Source: an uncultured Lachnospiraceae bacterium
GTDB taxonomy: Bacteria > Bacillota > Clostridia > Lachnospirales > Lachnospiraceae
Assembly: GCA_910578085.1 (NCBI GenBank)
Contig: CAJTPM010000020.1
Location: forward strand, 1-64,000
Direction: 5' to 3'
Length of the DNA stretch: 64,000 nucleotides
Position 1 is the first letter of the stretch; every line of letters begins with the position of its first letter. The position numbers were made by a program, and so were the translations under genes. The notes under the pieces are model-generated. The model was given only the letters and a program-made list of their open reading frames with translations, had not been told where the DNA came from and did no database searches. Of the stretch, positions 1 through 9,231 are shown in pieces.

Positions 1-55
1 TTTTTATCAACCACCCTTCTTGGAATTCCCTATATTTGAATTATACAGGAAGCTC

Positions 56-373
56 TTAAAACATCTTATCTTCTTTCTCATCAAAAGGCTCTATTGAACA
101 ACTGTCCTCATCTTCCCACATCTCCCAATACGCTTCAACATAAAATTTAATACAACCAGGATATGCATACAAATATCTTCTACACACCTTTTTATACAAC
201 GCCAATATTTTTTCATCACATGCAAAGTCCAATAGATAGTCAAGCAAATGTGATAATTCAGCCTCTGACACAATTCTGCTGCACACATCCTCAACCAGCG
301 TCAAATAAACTTCATAGGCTTTTTGATGTATCTCAACTATCTGCTCTGCAATCTGATAAATCCTCTCATCCAT
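56..373 (-). CDS. Small acidic hypothetical protein behind rlmD
   Basis: A 105-residue soluble protein, not assigned to a named family. It is rich in Glu, Asp, Tyr and Cys, has no signal peptide or membrane segment, and looks helical. Its ATG overlaps the rlmD stop codon by one base (TAATG), so the two are translationally coupled. Its base composition is AT-rich like the last 300 bases of rlmD and unlike the body of rlmD, which suggests that the C-terminal extension of rlmD and this gene arrived together. I have an impression that similar small proteins follow similar extensions in other Lachnospiraceae, but this was not checked. Function unknown. The 55 bases beyond its stop show nothing recognisable. 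Confidence 0.6.
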   Translation of the reverse strand: MDERIYQIAEQIVEIHQKAYEVYLTLVEDVCSRIVSEAELSHLLDYLLDFACDEKILALYKKVCRRYLYAYPGCIKFYVEAYWEMWEDEDSCSIEPFDEKEDKMF

Positions 374-2205
374 TAAATTACCTCAAAATATTTAAGTGCG
401 TCCGTTATCGCTTCTACCTTCTCTTTCGGTGGACGCTTCCTCGGATACTTTAATTCTTCTACTGCATTAGGCGCACCATACATCGTCAATCCCAAAAACC
501 TTTTCACCTCTGCAATATACGCAGTATGTACTTTAAAACCATATTTCTTCTCAACATATTCCTGTATCATTTTATATGTAATTTTCGGTTTCGGCTGATA
601 TTTCTTTGCCCTCTCTGCTATTGCATCTAAAGGTACTTTCCCATCATCTTCTCCAAATTCCACTTTTACATTAATAACACTATCTGGTGATTTGTGGGAC
701 AACAGTACAATAGTCTCCACATTCCCCGTCCACGGAAACATATCGCAGCAAACCGCCCTCTCCACCCGGTACCCTTCCTCCAGAAACCTCTCCAGATCCC
801 TTGCCAGGCTTGTCGGCTTGCAGGAAATATAAACGATCCTCTCTACGCTGTAAGCCAGGATCTTTTTTAACGCCTTCGGATGCACGCCATCCCTGGGCGG
901 ATCCAGGATAATAAAATCCGGTTTCTCCCCCAGCTCATCCAGTACTTTCAGCACATCTCCGGCTATGAATTCACAGTTCGTCAGGCCATTCAGCGCGGCG
1001 TTCTCTCTGGCTGCCTCCACGGCCTCCTCCACAATCTCCACACCCACCACTTTTTTCGCCATGGGCGCCATCAGCTGAGCGATTGTGCCTGTACCGCTGT
1101 ACAGATCAAATACCACCTTATCCGGCTGATTCTCTCCCTTCTCCTGATCGCACAAATCCCCGATAAACTCTCTGGCCGTACTGTAAAGTACCTCCGCCCC
1201 CAGAGAATTCGTCTGAAAAAAAGAGAACGCGCTGATCCGGAAGCGCAGCCCCAGAAGTTCCTCATAAAAATAGTCCCGACCATAAAGCAGTCCTGTCTCA
1301 TCACTTCTTACCACATCCGCCACAGAATCATTGATCATATGAAGGATCCCCACGATCTTTCCTTTCAACGGCAGCTTTACAAGCATTTCAGAAAAACCGC
1401 TCATATCGGGAACAACCTTAAACCCGGAATGTAAATAAACCCTGTTTCCCTCCGAAACTTCCCCTTTCTTTTTGAAGGCTGCCGCTTCTTCCTTCTCTGC
1501 CACACTGTCTATCCCGCCTGTCGTCACAAGCGCCACCAGAATCTCTCCGGTTCTTATCCCTTTCCTCACAAGCAGATGCCGTAAATACCCGGTATGGCGC
1601 AATCTGTGAAAAAACGGCAATCCCGTCTTTTCAAAATAGTCCCTTGTGGCCGCCAGGATCTTTCTGTAATCCTCATCCATGATCAGACAATCGGAAACCA
1701 TAATAATATCATAAAATCCGCCCCGTTTATGTAAACCGAGAGACAACGGTCCATCCTTCACTTCATCCCCGAAGGTAAATTCCATCTTGTTTCGATAACC
1801 ATACTCTGCCGGGCTTCCTTTCATCGCCTCAAAGCTCCACGCTCCCTGTCCGCATAATACAGGATCCAGCAGTTTTTTCACCTGCTCCTGCTTCAAGCCG
1901 CACTGATCCTCATAGGACAACTTGTGATACAGGCATCCGCCGCAGAATGCAAAGTGAGGACAGGGACTTTCCACCTCGTTTTCCGCCCGCTCTATCACAT
2001 CCAACAGTCTTCCCTCTGCCCGTCCGTTTCTTTTTTTCTGTACGCAAAAAGAAATCCTCTGACCCGGCAGTACATTTTTCACAAGGCAAAAAGCTTCCTC
2101 TCCATTCTCCTCTACAGTTCTCACAATCCCTTTATTCGGGAAGTCCACCCGTTCCACAATGCCTTCCAATATCTGACCTTTTTTCATATATCCACCCTTT
2201 TTCAA
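373..2205 (-). CDS. rlmD: 23S rRNA (uracil-5)-methyltransferase, RlmD/RumA family, with extra C-terminal module
   Basis: A SAM-dependent enzyme that makes 5-methyluridine in 23S rRNA. Visible in order: an N-terminal TRAM-like domain (about residues 8-65), an iron-sulfur cysteine cluster CPHFAFCGGC, a Rossmann SAM motif (FDLYSGTGTIAQ), the DPPRDG motif, and the catalytic-cysteine segment YISCKPTSLARDL, where the usual SCNP reads SCKP. The normal enzyme ends near VETIVLLSHK, about residue 503. A further 100 residues (511-610) containing KITYKMIQEYVEKKYGFKV follow, making it 610 residues against about 450-460 for the family. DNA for this extension is clearly AT-richer (38% and 28% GC in 481-540 and 541-600, against 57% in 841-900). 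The methyltransferase call is firm; the role of the extension is unknown. Confidence 0.92.
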   Translation of the reverse strand: MKKGGYMKKGQILEGIVERVDFPNKGIVRTVEENGEEAFCLVKNVLPGQRISFCVQKKRNGRAEGRLLDVIERAENEVESPCPHFAFCGGCLYHKLSYEDQCGLKQEQVKKLLDPVLCGQGAWSFEAMKGSPAEYGYRNKMEFTFGDEVKDGPLSLGLHKRGGFYDIIMVSDCLIMDEDYRKILAATRDYFEKTGLPFFHRLRHTGYLRHLLVRKGIRTGEILVALVTTGGIDSVAEKEEAAAFKKKGEVSEGNRVYLHSGFKVVPDMSGFSEMLVKLPLKGKIVGILHMINDSVADVVRSDETGLLYGRDYFYEELLGLRFRISAFSFFQTNSLGAEVLYSTAREFIGDLCDQEKGENQPDKVVFDLYSGTGTIAQLMAPMAKKVVGVEIVEEAVEAARENAALNGLTNCEFIAGDVLKVLDELGEKPDFIILDPPRDGVHPKALKKILAYSVERIVYISCKPTSLARDLERFLEEGYRVERAVCCDMFPWTGNVETIVLLSHKSPDSVINVKVEFGEDDGKVPLDAIAERAKKYQPKPKITYKMIQEYVEKKYGFKVHTAYIAEVKRFLGLTMYGAPNAVEELKYPRKRPPKEKVEAITDALKYFEVI

Positions 2206-2301
2206 TTGATTATTATCGTTATATCAGGCAACAGACAATCTGTTTCACATTTTGTCTTTATGCCAGGCAACGTCCACACGCTTCGCGGGCAGACTTATGC
2301 T

Positions 2302-2333
2302 AAAAAAGTGTGAACGAAACCGTCCACACTTTC
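2302..2333 (-). terminator. Intrinsic terminator after the small acidic membrane protein
   Basis: On the minus strand an 8-bp perfect stem AAAGTGTG/CACACTTT (arms 2325-2332 and 2305-2312, 12-base loop) runs into a T-run at 2302-2307. It lies between the stop of the 98-residue gene and rlmD, so it should separate the two transcripts. Confidence 0.75.
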
Positions 2334-2369
2334 CGCTTTCAAACTATTATTTTTACAGTATCCTGCCGC

Positions 2370-2666
2370 CTATTCCGCATCTTCTGTCTTTTCTGCTTCC
2401 GGCTTAACGTCTTCTTTCTTCTCTTCCGCTTCCTCTTCGTCCTCAAAGAATTCATCGTCAAAATCATCTTCGAATTCGTCTTCAAAATCTTCCAGATCAT
2501 CTCTTGACATCAGACGGTATATTGCATAAGCCGCTCCGCCGATCGCCATCAAAACAGCCAGCACGATCAGTACACAGGTCACGATCTTACTGATATCCCT
2601 CTTTTCCTCTTCCCGCTTTGTCAGTTTGTTTAATGTCTCCATTACTGCGTGATACCTTTCTTCCAT
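2370..2666 (-). CDS. Small single-pass membrane protein with acidic tail
   Basis: A 98-residue protein of unrecognised function. A basic N-terminal segment (TKREEEKRD) is followed by one membrane helix (about residues 26-50, IVTCVLIVLAVLMAIGGAAY) and a highly acidic Asp/Glu tail from about residue 55. It has a good ribosome site (GGGAGG, 9 bases before the ATG), its own candidate promoter and a strong terminator, so it is probably monocistronic. Similar short membrane proteins with acidic tails are common in Lachnospiraceae and lack known roles. Confidence 0.7.
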   Translation of the reverse strand: MEERYHAVMETLNKLTKREEEKRDISKIVTCVLIVLAVLMAIGGAAYAIYRLMSRDDLEDFEDEFEDDFDDEFFEDEEEAEEKKEDVKPEAEKTEDAE

Positions 2667-2694
2667 GAGAAAATACCTCCCTTTTTATCATGAT

Positions 2695-2724
2695 ATTATG
2701 CCTGAATATACACAGTGTCTTCAA
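2695..2724 (-). promoter_or_regulatory. Candidate sigma-A promoter for the 98-residue membrane protein
   Basis: On the minus strand TTGAAG (2719-2724), an 18-base spacer, then CATAAT (2695-2700), about 30 bases before the ATG at 2666. It is a reasonable but not perfect match to TTGACA/TATAAT. Confidence 0.45.
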
Positions 2725-2806
2725 CACCCATATTTTTCTTAGTATATCATGAATCACTCTCTTTTACTACACTTTAATAAAATTTTATAAATAAAATCAG
2801 CTTTCC

Positions 2807-5329
2807 CTACAGCTTCTTCAGCTTCGCAAATCCCGCATACATGGATCGCTTACCTACCTGATCGAACATCACGGTCACCTGGTAATCTTTCGTTCCCTTC
2901 TCCAGGGCCGTCACCGTCCCCTCACCGTACTTTGTATGCAAAACTCTGTCGCCGACGCCGTAGTCCGGTACGCCACCTGCCGTCGGCATTCCTTTGGAGA
3001 GTCCGTTTATATTCTGCAGGCCGGATGCTCCCCCCGCTCTCGCAATATAGGGCTTATCTTGTTCCGCCGTCCGCGTCACTCTCTTTAAACCGCCGTTGCC
3101 AAACGTATGCATGGGGCTACCGCCGTAACCGCCTGCCAATCCGGATCCGGCACTGCCTGTGCCGTAGCCGCCCGCAGTCTCTGTTCCCGCAGCATACCCC
3201 CTCTTCTGTGCACCGTCTCGATTACCCGACAGACTATTCTTATATCCGTCGCTTTGCCCCGGCGAAAATCTCCCTGTGCTCTGCCCTGCTGAAACTCCAC
3301 CCGTACTTCGCTGTCCCTGTCGCTCCGAACTGCTGTAAAATGGCAGGGGTTTATCGTCTCCAAACCGGAAGCTATCCTCCGCTCTGCTCCTAAGAGGCGG
3401 CACATAACCGTCAAGCAGTGACGCCGGAATCTCCCTGACAAACCTGCTCACCGCATTGTACTGCGTCTCCCCGCGCACCATGCGCTGTCTCGCGCAGGTT
3501 AACGTGAGCTCCTGCATGGCCCTGGTGATCCCCACATAGGCGAGCCTCCTCTCTTCCTCCAGATCATCCGGATCCTCCGAAATGATATTCATATAGCTGG
3601 GAAACAGCCCATCCTCCAAACCTGCCAGATACACATGCGGAAACTCCAGTCCCTTCGCCGAATGAAGCGTCATCAGTAACACTCTTCCGTCGCCGCCCGC
3701 CACATTGTCGATATCGCTTACAAGGGCTACCTGCTCCAGAAACTCGCTTAAGGAAGGCTCCTCCGTGCTCTCCTCATAGGATACAAGCTTATTTAGCAGT
3801 TCCTCCACGTTGTCGATCCGGTCATCTGCATCTTCCTCGCCCGAAGCGCGCAGTTCCTCCAGATAGCCGGTCTGCTCCAGAATGTCCTCCAACAGTTCCT
3901 TCAACGTATAGTATTCCATCTTGCCTCGAAAAGCCTGTATCATGGTGACAAAGGAAGTTAACTTTGACAGGCTTCTGCCCACCCCCGGCACTTCCTCCGC
4001 CTCTCTGAGTGCATCGTAAAAACTCATGCCCGTTTCATCCGCATAATCCTGCACCCGCTGTATGGTGGCCGCGCCGATCCCCCGTTTCGGCACATTGATA
4101 ATACGCTTTACCGCCACATCATCCGAACCGTTGTCGATGGTCTTTAAATAGGCCAGCATGTCCTTGATCTCTCTGCGGGCATAGAAATTCGTACCGCCCA
4201 CCACATTGTAGGGGATTCCCTCCATGACCATCCGCTCCTCCAGAATACGGGACTGCGCGTTGGTCCGGTACAGAATGGCAAAATCCGAAAAGTTGTTCCC
4301 GCTTTTCCGGTATTTCCTCGCAATGTCATCGGCAATATATTCCGCTTCCTCATAGGCCGTGTCAAGCTGTTCAAAGCGCACGCGCCTGCCGGCCCCCTGG
4401 TCGGTCCAGAGCCTCTTTTCCTTTCTGCCCTCGTTGTTGCTGATCACGGCGTTGGCTGCATCCAGGATACTCTGGGTGGAGCGATAATTCTGTTCCAGCC
4501 GCACCACTTTTGCATCCGGATATTCCTTCTCAAAATCCAGGATATTGCGGATATTGGCTCCCCTGAATTTGTAGATGGACTGATCGTCATCCCCCACCAC
4601 ACACAGATTTCTGTTTGCCTCTGCAAGCAGTCTCACCAGCTCAAACTGAGCCGTATTGGTATCCTGATATTCGTCCACCATAATATAGGTAAAACGGTTC
4701 TGGTAATTCTGCAGCACCTCCGGATTTTTCCGAAACAGCTCCACCGTCAGCATGATCAGATCATCAAAATCCACCGCATTGTTTTTTCGAAGCGTCTGCT
4801 GATACTCTTTATAGGCCGCCGCAACCTTTCTCTGCGTAAAATCCCAGGAGGCGTTCTTCTCAAATTTATCCGCATCGATCAGTTCATTTTTAGCATTGGA
4901 AACGATATTTAAGATCGCCCGTTCCTTCAACTGCTTCGTATCGATCTGCAGATTTTTACAGACATCCTTCATCACCGTCTTCTGGTCGTCTGTGTCGTAG
5001 ATCGTAAAATTGGTTTCGTATCCCAGCAGATCGATATGCCTGTGCAGAATTCTCACGCAGGCCGAGTGGAATGTGGAAACCCAGATACTCTCTGAGCCAA
5101 AGCCCACCAGGTTATCCACCCTCTCCCGCATCTCTCCCGCCGCTTTGTTCGTAAAAGTAATGGCAAGAATATGCCAGGGATTCACACCGCATCGGTCGAT
5201 CAAATAGGCGATCCTGTGGGTTAACACCCTCGTCTTGCCACTGCCCGCTCCCGCCAATATCAGAAGCGGTCCCTCCGTACAGTAGACCGCTTCTTTCTGT
5301 CTGTCATTTAATGTATCGTAAATACTCAT
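2807..5329 (-). CDS. pcrA: ATP-dependent DNA helicase PcrA/UvrD (SF1A)
   Basis: A 3'-5' DNA helicase for repair and for clearing replication forks. All SF1A motifs are visible: Q-motif (LNDRQKEAV), Walker A (AGAGSGKTRVL), DEYQDTN, GDDDQSIYKFRGA, QNYRST, TLHSAKGLEFPHVYLAGLEDG and VGITRA. After the helicase core comes a Gly/Ser-rich linker (about residues 670-775), then a C-terminal Tudor-like segment (VGDRVLHTKYGEGTVTALE) that in PcrA binds RNA polymerase. The frame is open further upstream to 5497, but the ATG at 5329 starts the conserved MSIYDTLNDRQ and has GGAG 7 bases before it, giving 840 residues. Confidence 0.95.
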   Translation of the reverse strand: MSIYDTLNDRQKEAVYCTEGPLLILAGAGSGKTRVLTHRIAYLIDRCGVNPWHILAITFTNKAAGEMRERVDNLVGFGSESIWVSTFHSACVRILHRHIDLLGYETNFTIYDTDDQKTVMKDVCKNLQIDTKQLKERAILNIVSNAKNELIDADKFEKNASWDFTQRKVAAAYKEYQQTLRKNNAVDFDDLIMLTVELFRKNPEVLQNYQNRFTYIMVDEYQDTNTAQFELVRLLAEANRNLCVVGDDDQSIYKFRGANIRNILDFEKEYPDAKVVRLEQNYRSTQSILDAANAVISNNEGRKEKRLWTDQGAGRRVRFEQLDTAYEEAEYIADDIARKYRKSGNNFSDFAILYRTNAQSRILEERMVMEGIPYNVVGGTNFYARREIKDMLAYLKTIDNGSDDVAVKRIINVPKRGIGAATIQRVQDYADETGMSFYDALREAEEVPGVGRSLSKLTSFVTMIQAFRGKMEYYTLKELLEDILEQTGYLEELRASGEEDADDRIDNVEELLNKLVSYEESTEEPSLSEFLEQVALVSDIDNVAGGDGRVLLMTLHSAKGLEFPHVYLAGLEDGLFPSYMNIISEDPDDLEEERRLAYVGITRAMQELTLTCARQRMVRGETQYNAVSRFVREIPASLLDGYVPPLRSRAEDSFRFGDDKPLPFYSSSERQGQRSTGGVSAGQSTGRFSPGQSDGYKNSLSGNRDGAQKRGYAAGTETAGGYGTGSAGSGLAGGYGGSPMHTFGNGGLKRVTRTAEQDKPYIARAGGASGLQNINGLSKGMPTAGGVPDYGVGDRVLHTKYGEGTVTALEKGTKDYQVTVMFDQVGKRSMYAGFAKLKKL

Positions 5330-5489
5330 GTAATCTCCATGTCTGTCAGACACAGAGCGCTCTGCGGCGCACATTCGCCCCACCCGGCGCTTCCGTGTCA
5401 TTGTCGCTTTCCTTCCCGTCTGCACTGCATCCCCGCATGTATCGCAGCGCACCCTCACACAATATATGGACAGAATCTTCAAACGATTC

Positions 5490-6473
5490 CTATGCAAACA
5501 GCTGGCTGCCGCAATTCCCGCAAAACTTCGTCCCGGTAGTGGGTGTCCCGCAGTTGGGACAGAATTTCGGCGATACCGACGGCAATGCCTGGCTTTGCTG
5601 TCCGCCGGGCGCCTGCGCCTGATTCTGGTTCATCATCCCCTGCACCATCTGCTGTCCCATGGCCATTCCCATCTGGAGCTGCACCATATCCGAGGCAACG
5701 CCTCTGCCGCTTCCGGTTCCGCCTTTCCCCATGGCATCGGCCACCGCCATCTGCTGATATTTGCCCATATCGCCGACCATGGACTGCGCCGCCGCTTTCT
5801 CCTGCATCCTCCGGATCTCCTCCGGATAGGAAAAGCTTTCGATCTTAAAGTCCGTAACGGCAATACCGATCTTACGCATATTCATATCCAGGTCGGACAT
5901 AATTCCCTTTGCAATATTACCGGCGTCCATCTGGAGATTGAACATATCTCTGCCCTCTCTGCCGATCCAGCTCATCAAAAGCTGGTCCAGGTTCGCCACG
6001 ATACGTTCCTTCACATCCTCCACGGTGAAAATATTTTTCACACCCGCTATTTTATCGATCAGCACATCCGCTTCCGCCACTTTGCAGCTGAATGTACCGA
6101 ACGCCCTGACCGGCATGCCGCCGGGCAGTCCCTGGGCGGGCAGATTGATGGCGCTCTTTGTGCCCCATTTCACAAGCTGTTCTTTCGTATTGATAAACAG
6201 CACCTCCGCCCGCAACGGCGTATTAAATCCAAATTGAAAGCTCTTTAACGTGGTCAAAAAGGGAATGATCTGGGATTCGATATCAAACTGTCCCTCATCC
6301 TCAAAGATGCCTTCCACTCTGCCGTTATACATAAAAATGGCGTCCTGCCCCATTCTGATGATCAGTTTGGAGCCCTTCTTGATCTCACTGTTCTGCCATT
6401 TCCATAACAGCGTACCCGGACTGCTCTCATTCCACTCCACCACATTTGCAAGCTGTGTCCCGAAAATACCCAT
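5490..6473 (-). CDS. SPFH-domain protein with C-terminal zinc ribbon (YdjI-like)
   Basis: A 327-residue protein with an N-terminal SPFH/band-7-like domain (residues about 20-210), a Met/Gln/Gly-rich stretch (about 230-295) and a C-terminal zinc ribbon with two CxxC pairs (CPNCG and CGNCG). No membrane segment. In Bacillus a protein of this build (YdjI) is co-encoded with the PspA-type protein YdjF and helps bring it to the membrane. Here it directly follows a pspA-like gene (19-base gap), which supports the same envelope-stress role. The YdjG and YdjH partners are not seen. Start and ribosome site are unremarkable. Confidence 0.82.
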   Translation of the reverse strand: MGIFGTQLANVVEWNESSPGTLLWKWQNSEIKKGSKLIIRMGQDAIFMYNGRVEGIFEDEGQFDIESQIIPFLTTLKSFQFGFNTPLRAEVLFINTKEQLVKWGTKSAINLPAQGLPGGMPVRAFGTFSCKVAEADVLIDKIAGVKNIFTVEDVKERIVANLDQLLMSWIGREGRDMFNLQMDAGNIAKGIMSDLDMNMRKIGIAVTDFKIESFSYPEEIRRMQEKAAAQSMVGDMGKYQQMAVADAMGKGGTGSGRGVASDMVQLQMGMAMGQQMVQGMMNQNQAQAPGGQQSQALPSVSPKFCPNCGTPTTGTKFCGNCGSQLFA

Positions 6474-6492
6474 AACCCATGCCTCCTGCGCC

Positions 6493-7173
6493 TTACAATC
6501 CCATCTCTGCCTTCAATGCCGCAAGCTCCGCATCCACATCCGACTCTTTCGACTCTCTATCATACTTCTTCATCAGTTCTTCCGTGGAATCTGTCTGGCC
6601 TTTATTTAACTCTTCCATGGCATCCTGTTCGTCTAACATCTTGTTGATCTTGTCTTCCATTCTGTCAAAAGCTGCCATCGTAGCGCCTGCCTGGCTACTG
6701 CCGGAACCCATTTTGTTCATCTTCGCCTGGGTTTCCGCGATCTGTGCCTTCGCCTTTAATGTCTCCCTTCTTCCTTTCAGGGAAGCAATGTCACTCTCCA
6801 GCTTATCATGCATCTCGCGCATCTGTGCGGAATTGGAAACCGCAATATCGTATTTCTTCTGTAACGTCTCCTGCCTGCCGGAAAGCTCTGACTTTTTCTG
6901 TAAGAACTGCTTTGCCTCATTATCATTACCGGCGGCTACGGCTCTCTTCGCATAATCCGCCATCTTCCCGATCTCTTCATTGCACTCGTCCAGGTCACGC
7001 TTTGCCGCTTTTTCCTCCGCCATCATGGACGCGGTCTCCGCTTTCACCTTTGCCAGATCACCTTCCAGATCTCTCAGATACTGATCGATCATCTTCTGCG
7101 GATCCTCCGCCTTATCTAACAGTGCATTCACGTTTGCTGCCATAATGTCTCTGAATCTTGATAAAACTCCCAT
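6493..7173 (-). CDS. PspA/IM30 (ESCRT-III-like) family protein
   Basis: A 226-residue, almost wholly helical coiled-coil protein that begins with the family signature (RFRDIMAANVNALLDKAEDP). PspA proteins polymerise on the inner face of the membrane and protect it when damaged. The amphipathic N-terminal helix and the long heptad region (residues about 25-190) are intact, and the length is normal. It is the first gene of a two-gene unit with the SPFH/zinc-ribbon protein, which probably acts as its recruiter. Confidence 0.9.
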   Translation of the reverse strand: MGVLSRFRDIMAANVNALLDKAEDPQKMIDQYLRDLEGDLAKVKAETASMMAEEKAAKRDLDECNEEIGKMADYAKRAVAAGNDNEAKQFLQKKSELSGRQETLQKKYDIAVSNSAQMREMHDKLESDIASLKGRRETLKAKAQIAETQAKMNKMGSGSSQAGATMAAFDRMEDKINKMLDEQDAMEELNKGQTDSTEELMKKYDRESKESDVDAELAALKAEMGL

Positions 7174-7350
7174 GTCTGTTCTCCTTTTCTTTTTCCTTGT
7201 AGTCTGCGGCAGATACCGCAGCCCATAGTTGCCACTGTGATTTGATTCCCGTGAACACCGCGCCGGACATACATGCCTCCATGTACATTTGACGGCTGCA
7301 GCAAAGGTTACATGCCCGTTTCCACCAGCACTGCCGGATCACACCGCTCG

Positions 7351-7375
7351 CAAAATTGCTCACAGAGCAATTTTG
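7351..7375. repeat. Perfect 11-bp inverted repeat in the leuC-pspA gap
   Basis: Arms 7351-7361 and 7365-7375 (CAAAATTGCTC / GAGCAATTTTG) with a 3-base loop. It lies downstream of leuC and upstream of pspA, both minus strand. There is no T-run after it on either strand, so it is a poor terminator and resembles the dispersed palindromic units near 43.7 kb and 45.4 kb. The rest of the 275-base gap 7174-7448 shows no gene. Confidence 0.55.
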
Positions 7376-7448
7376 CCCGCTGAATAGCTGAAAGCTAAAC
7401 TTTCCTGATTATCTGTCTCCTGCAGTGAGGTTGCCTGGTGTGTCCCAT

Positions 7449-8708
7449 TTACAGAAACGCCCGGGGATCCGTGATCACTCCCGTCACCGCGGACGCCGCC
7501 GCCGTGGCCGGCGAACCTAAGAATATCTCCACTTTGGAAGTACCCATGCGTCCCAGGAAATTCCTGTTGTTCGTGGCAAGCACTCTCTCACCGTCTGTCA
7601 GAATGCCGCAGGCCCTTCCGCAGCACAGGCCGCAACCCGGATGAGTGATAATAGCTCCGGCTTCCGCTAAGGTCTTTATGTAACCAGCCTCCGCCGCTTC
7701 TTTATAAATACTCCTGCTGGCAGGTGTCACGATCAGTTTCACGTAAGGCGCCACCTTCTTTCCCGCAAGGATCTTCGCCGCCACAGCCAGATCTTCCAGA
7801 CGCCCGTTGGTGCAGGAACCGATAAACACCTGATCTAACTTCGTTTCGGCCTGCTCCGAAACATCATGAATATTATCCACCTGAGAAGGACAGGCAAGTA
7901 CCGGCACCAGTTCTTCTGCCCGATATTCCATCACCTGGCAGTACTGTGCGTCCTTATCCGCATACAGCCAGTCCACGTCAGCCATCTTTACACCCGAGTA
8001 AGCGCAGGTTTTTTCGTCCGGCGCAAAGAGCGCCGCCTTCGCCCCGGCCTCAATGGCCATATTGGCAATGGTCATCCGGGAAGAAACACTCATCTCCTCC
8101 ACGGTACTCCCCGAAAATTCCAACACTTTGTAGGTGGCCCCATCCGCCCGCAGATCTCCGATCAGACGCAGGATGATGTCCTTTGCGTAAACGCCCTCCG
8201 GCAGTTTGCCGTCGATCACCACTTTGATCGTCTCCGGCACCCTGATCCACATCTCGCCGGTGCCAAGCACCGCCGCCATCTCCGTATAACCGATACCTGA
8301 AGAAAAGCAGCCCACACACCCGTAAGTCGTGGTATGGGAATCCGTGCCGAACACAATATTGCCGGGCTTCGCATAACCCATCTCCGGCATCAGCTGATGA
8401 CAGATCCCGTCGGTCCTGTGGAAATGAGTAAGTCCCTGTTCCTTCACAAAAGCGTCCCCGATTTTGAAATGTCTGACGTCCTCCACTGCGCTGGTGGGAA
8501 CAAGATGATCGTAGATCAGCACCACCTTGTCCTGATCCCACACTTTTGTAAAGCCCATTTCTCTGAATTTATCCACCACAAAAGGGATAAAAATATCGTG
8601 GATCATCACCCGGTCCACTTTCACCGTCCTGATTTCACCGGGCAATACTGACGCCTCGCCGATATTTCTCATCACGATCTTTTCCATCAATGTATGTCCC
8701 ATGCTCAC
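7449..8708 (-). CDS. leuC: 3-isopropylmalate dehydratase large subunit (copy 1)
   Basis: Large subunit of the [4Fe-4S] isomerase that interconverts 2- and 3-isopropylmalate in leucine synthesis. Visible: the active-site segment GTDSHTTTYG, the conserved GSCTNGRLEDL, and the cluster cysteines in HPGCGLCCG. The 419-residue length fits the short bacterial/archaeal HacA/LeuC class. The ATG overlaps the stop of leuD copy 1 by 4 bases, so it is translationally coupled and is the last gene of a four-gene operon. Homoaconitase-like or methylmalate-type substrates cannot be excluded from sequence alone. No leuA or leuB is in the window. Confidence 0.82.
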   Translation of the reverse strand: MSMGHTLMEKIVMRNIGEASVLPGEIRTVKVDRVMIHDIFIPFVVDKFREMGFTKVWDQDKVVLIYDHLVPTSAVEDVRHFKIGDAFVKEQGLTHFHRTDGICHQLMPEMGYAKPGNIVFGTDSHTTTYGCVGCFSSGIGYTEMAAVLGTGEMWIRVPETIKVVIDGKLPEGVYAKDIILRLIGDLRADGATYKVLEFSGSTVEEMSVSSRMTIANMAIEAGAKAALFAPDEKTCAYSGVKMADVDWLYADKDAQYCQVMEYRAEELVPVLACPSQVDNIHDVSEQAETKLDQVFIGSCTNGRLEDLAVAAKILAGKKVAPYVKLIVTPASRSIYKEAAEAGYIKTLAEAGAIITHPGCGLCCGRACGILTDGERVLATNNRNFLGRMGTSKVEIFLGSPATAAASAVTGVITDPRAFL

Positions 8709-9193
8709 ACCCCGTTTCTTTTCTGCATCGCCTTTACCAGGCCGCCCGCATTCAGAATATCCATCAGATTTTCCGGCAGCGGTGTGATCGGGTAGTCTTT
8801 ACCGCCCGCATGGATCTTCTCGCCCATGGTCACTGTGATCGTGTCTCCTTCTGTCAGATCATCCCGCAGATCTTTATTTTCAATCAACAACAACCCGTTA
8901 TTGATGGCATTGCGGAAAAAGATTCTCGCAAAGGACTTTGCGATCACACAGCGCACGCCCAGCTGTTTGATGATCTCCGGCGCCTGCTCTCTGGAAGAGC
9001 CGCAGCCGAAGTTCTTTCCCGCCACGATAATATCGCCCTCTTCGATCTGCCCGGCAAGCTCCGGCCGCAGCGGCGAGAAGGCATATTTTTTCATATCCTC
9101 CACGCTGGGCAGCGCCAGATATTCCGTGGGAATGATGATATCGGTATCAATGTCATCCCCCAGAAGCCATACCTTTCCTGTAAACTCTGTCAT
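8705..9193 (-). CDS. leuD: 3-isopropylmalate dehydratase small subunit (copy 1)
   Basis: The swivelling small subunit of the isomerase (162 residues). It carries the DIDTDIIIP start motif, the substrate loop segment YLALP, and the signature GCGSSREQAP. A hydrophobic residue in the YLxL loop is what isopropylmalate isomerases usually have, where homoaconitases carry Arg; that inference rests on family knowledge. It overlaps leuC copy 1 by 4 bases and follows the second large subunit with a 38-base gap. Confidence 0.82.
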   Translation of the reverse strand: MTEFTGKVWLLGDDIDTDIIIPTEYLALPSVEDMKKYAFSPLRPELAGQIEEGDIIVAGKNFGCGSSREQAPEIIKQLGVRCVIAKSFARIFFRNAINNGLLLIENKDLRDDLTEGDTITVTMGEKIHAGGKDYPITPLPENLMDILNAGGLVKAMQKRNGV

Positions 9194-9231
9194 ATGTCTG
9201 ACTCTCCTTCATTTCAACTTTCAGCAATACT

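Noticed and set aside
7112..7363. 83-residue open frame upstream of pspA
   Set aside because: Out-of-frame overlap with pspA start, no ribosome site, odd composition.
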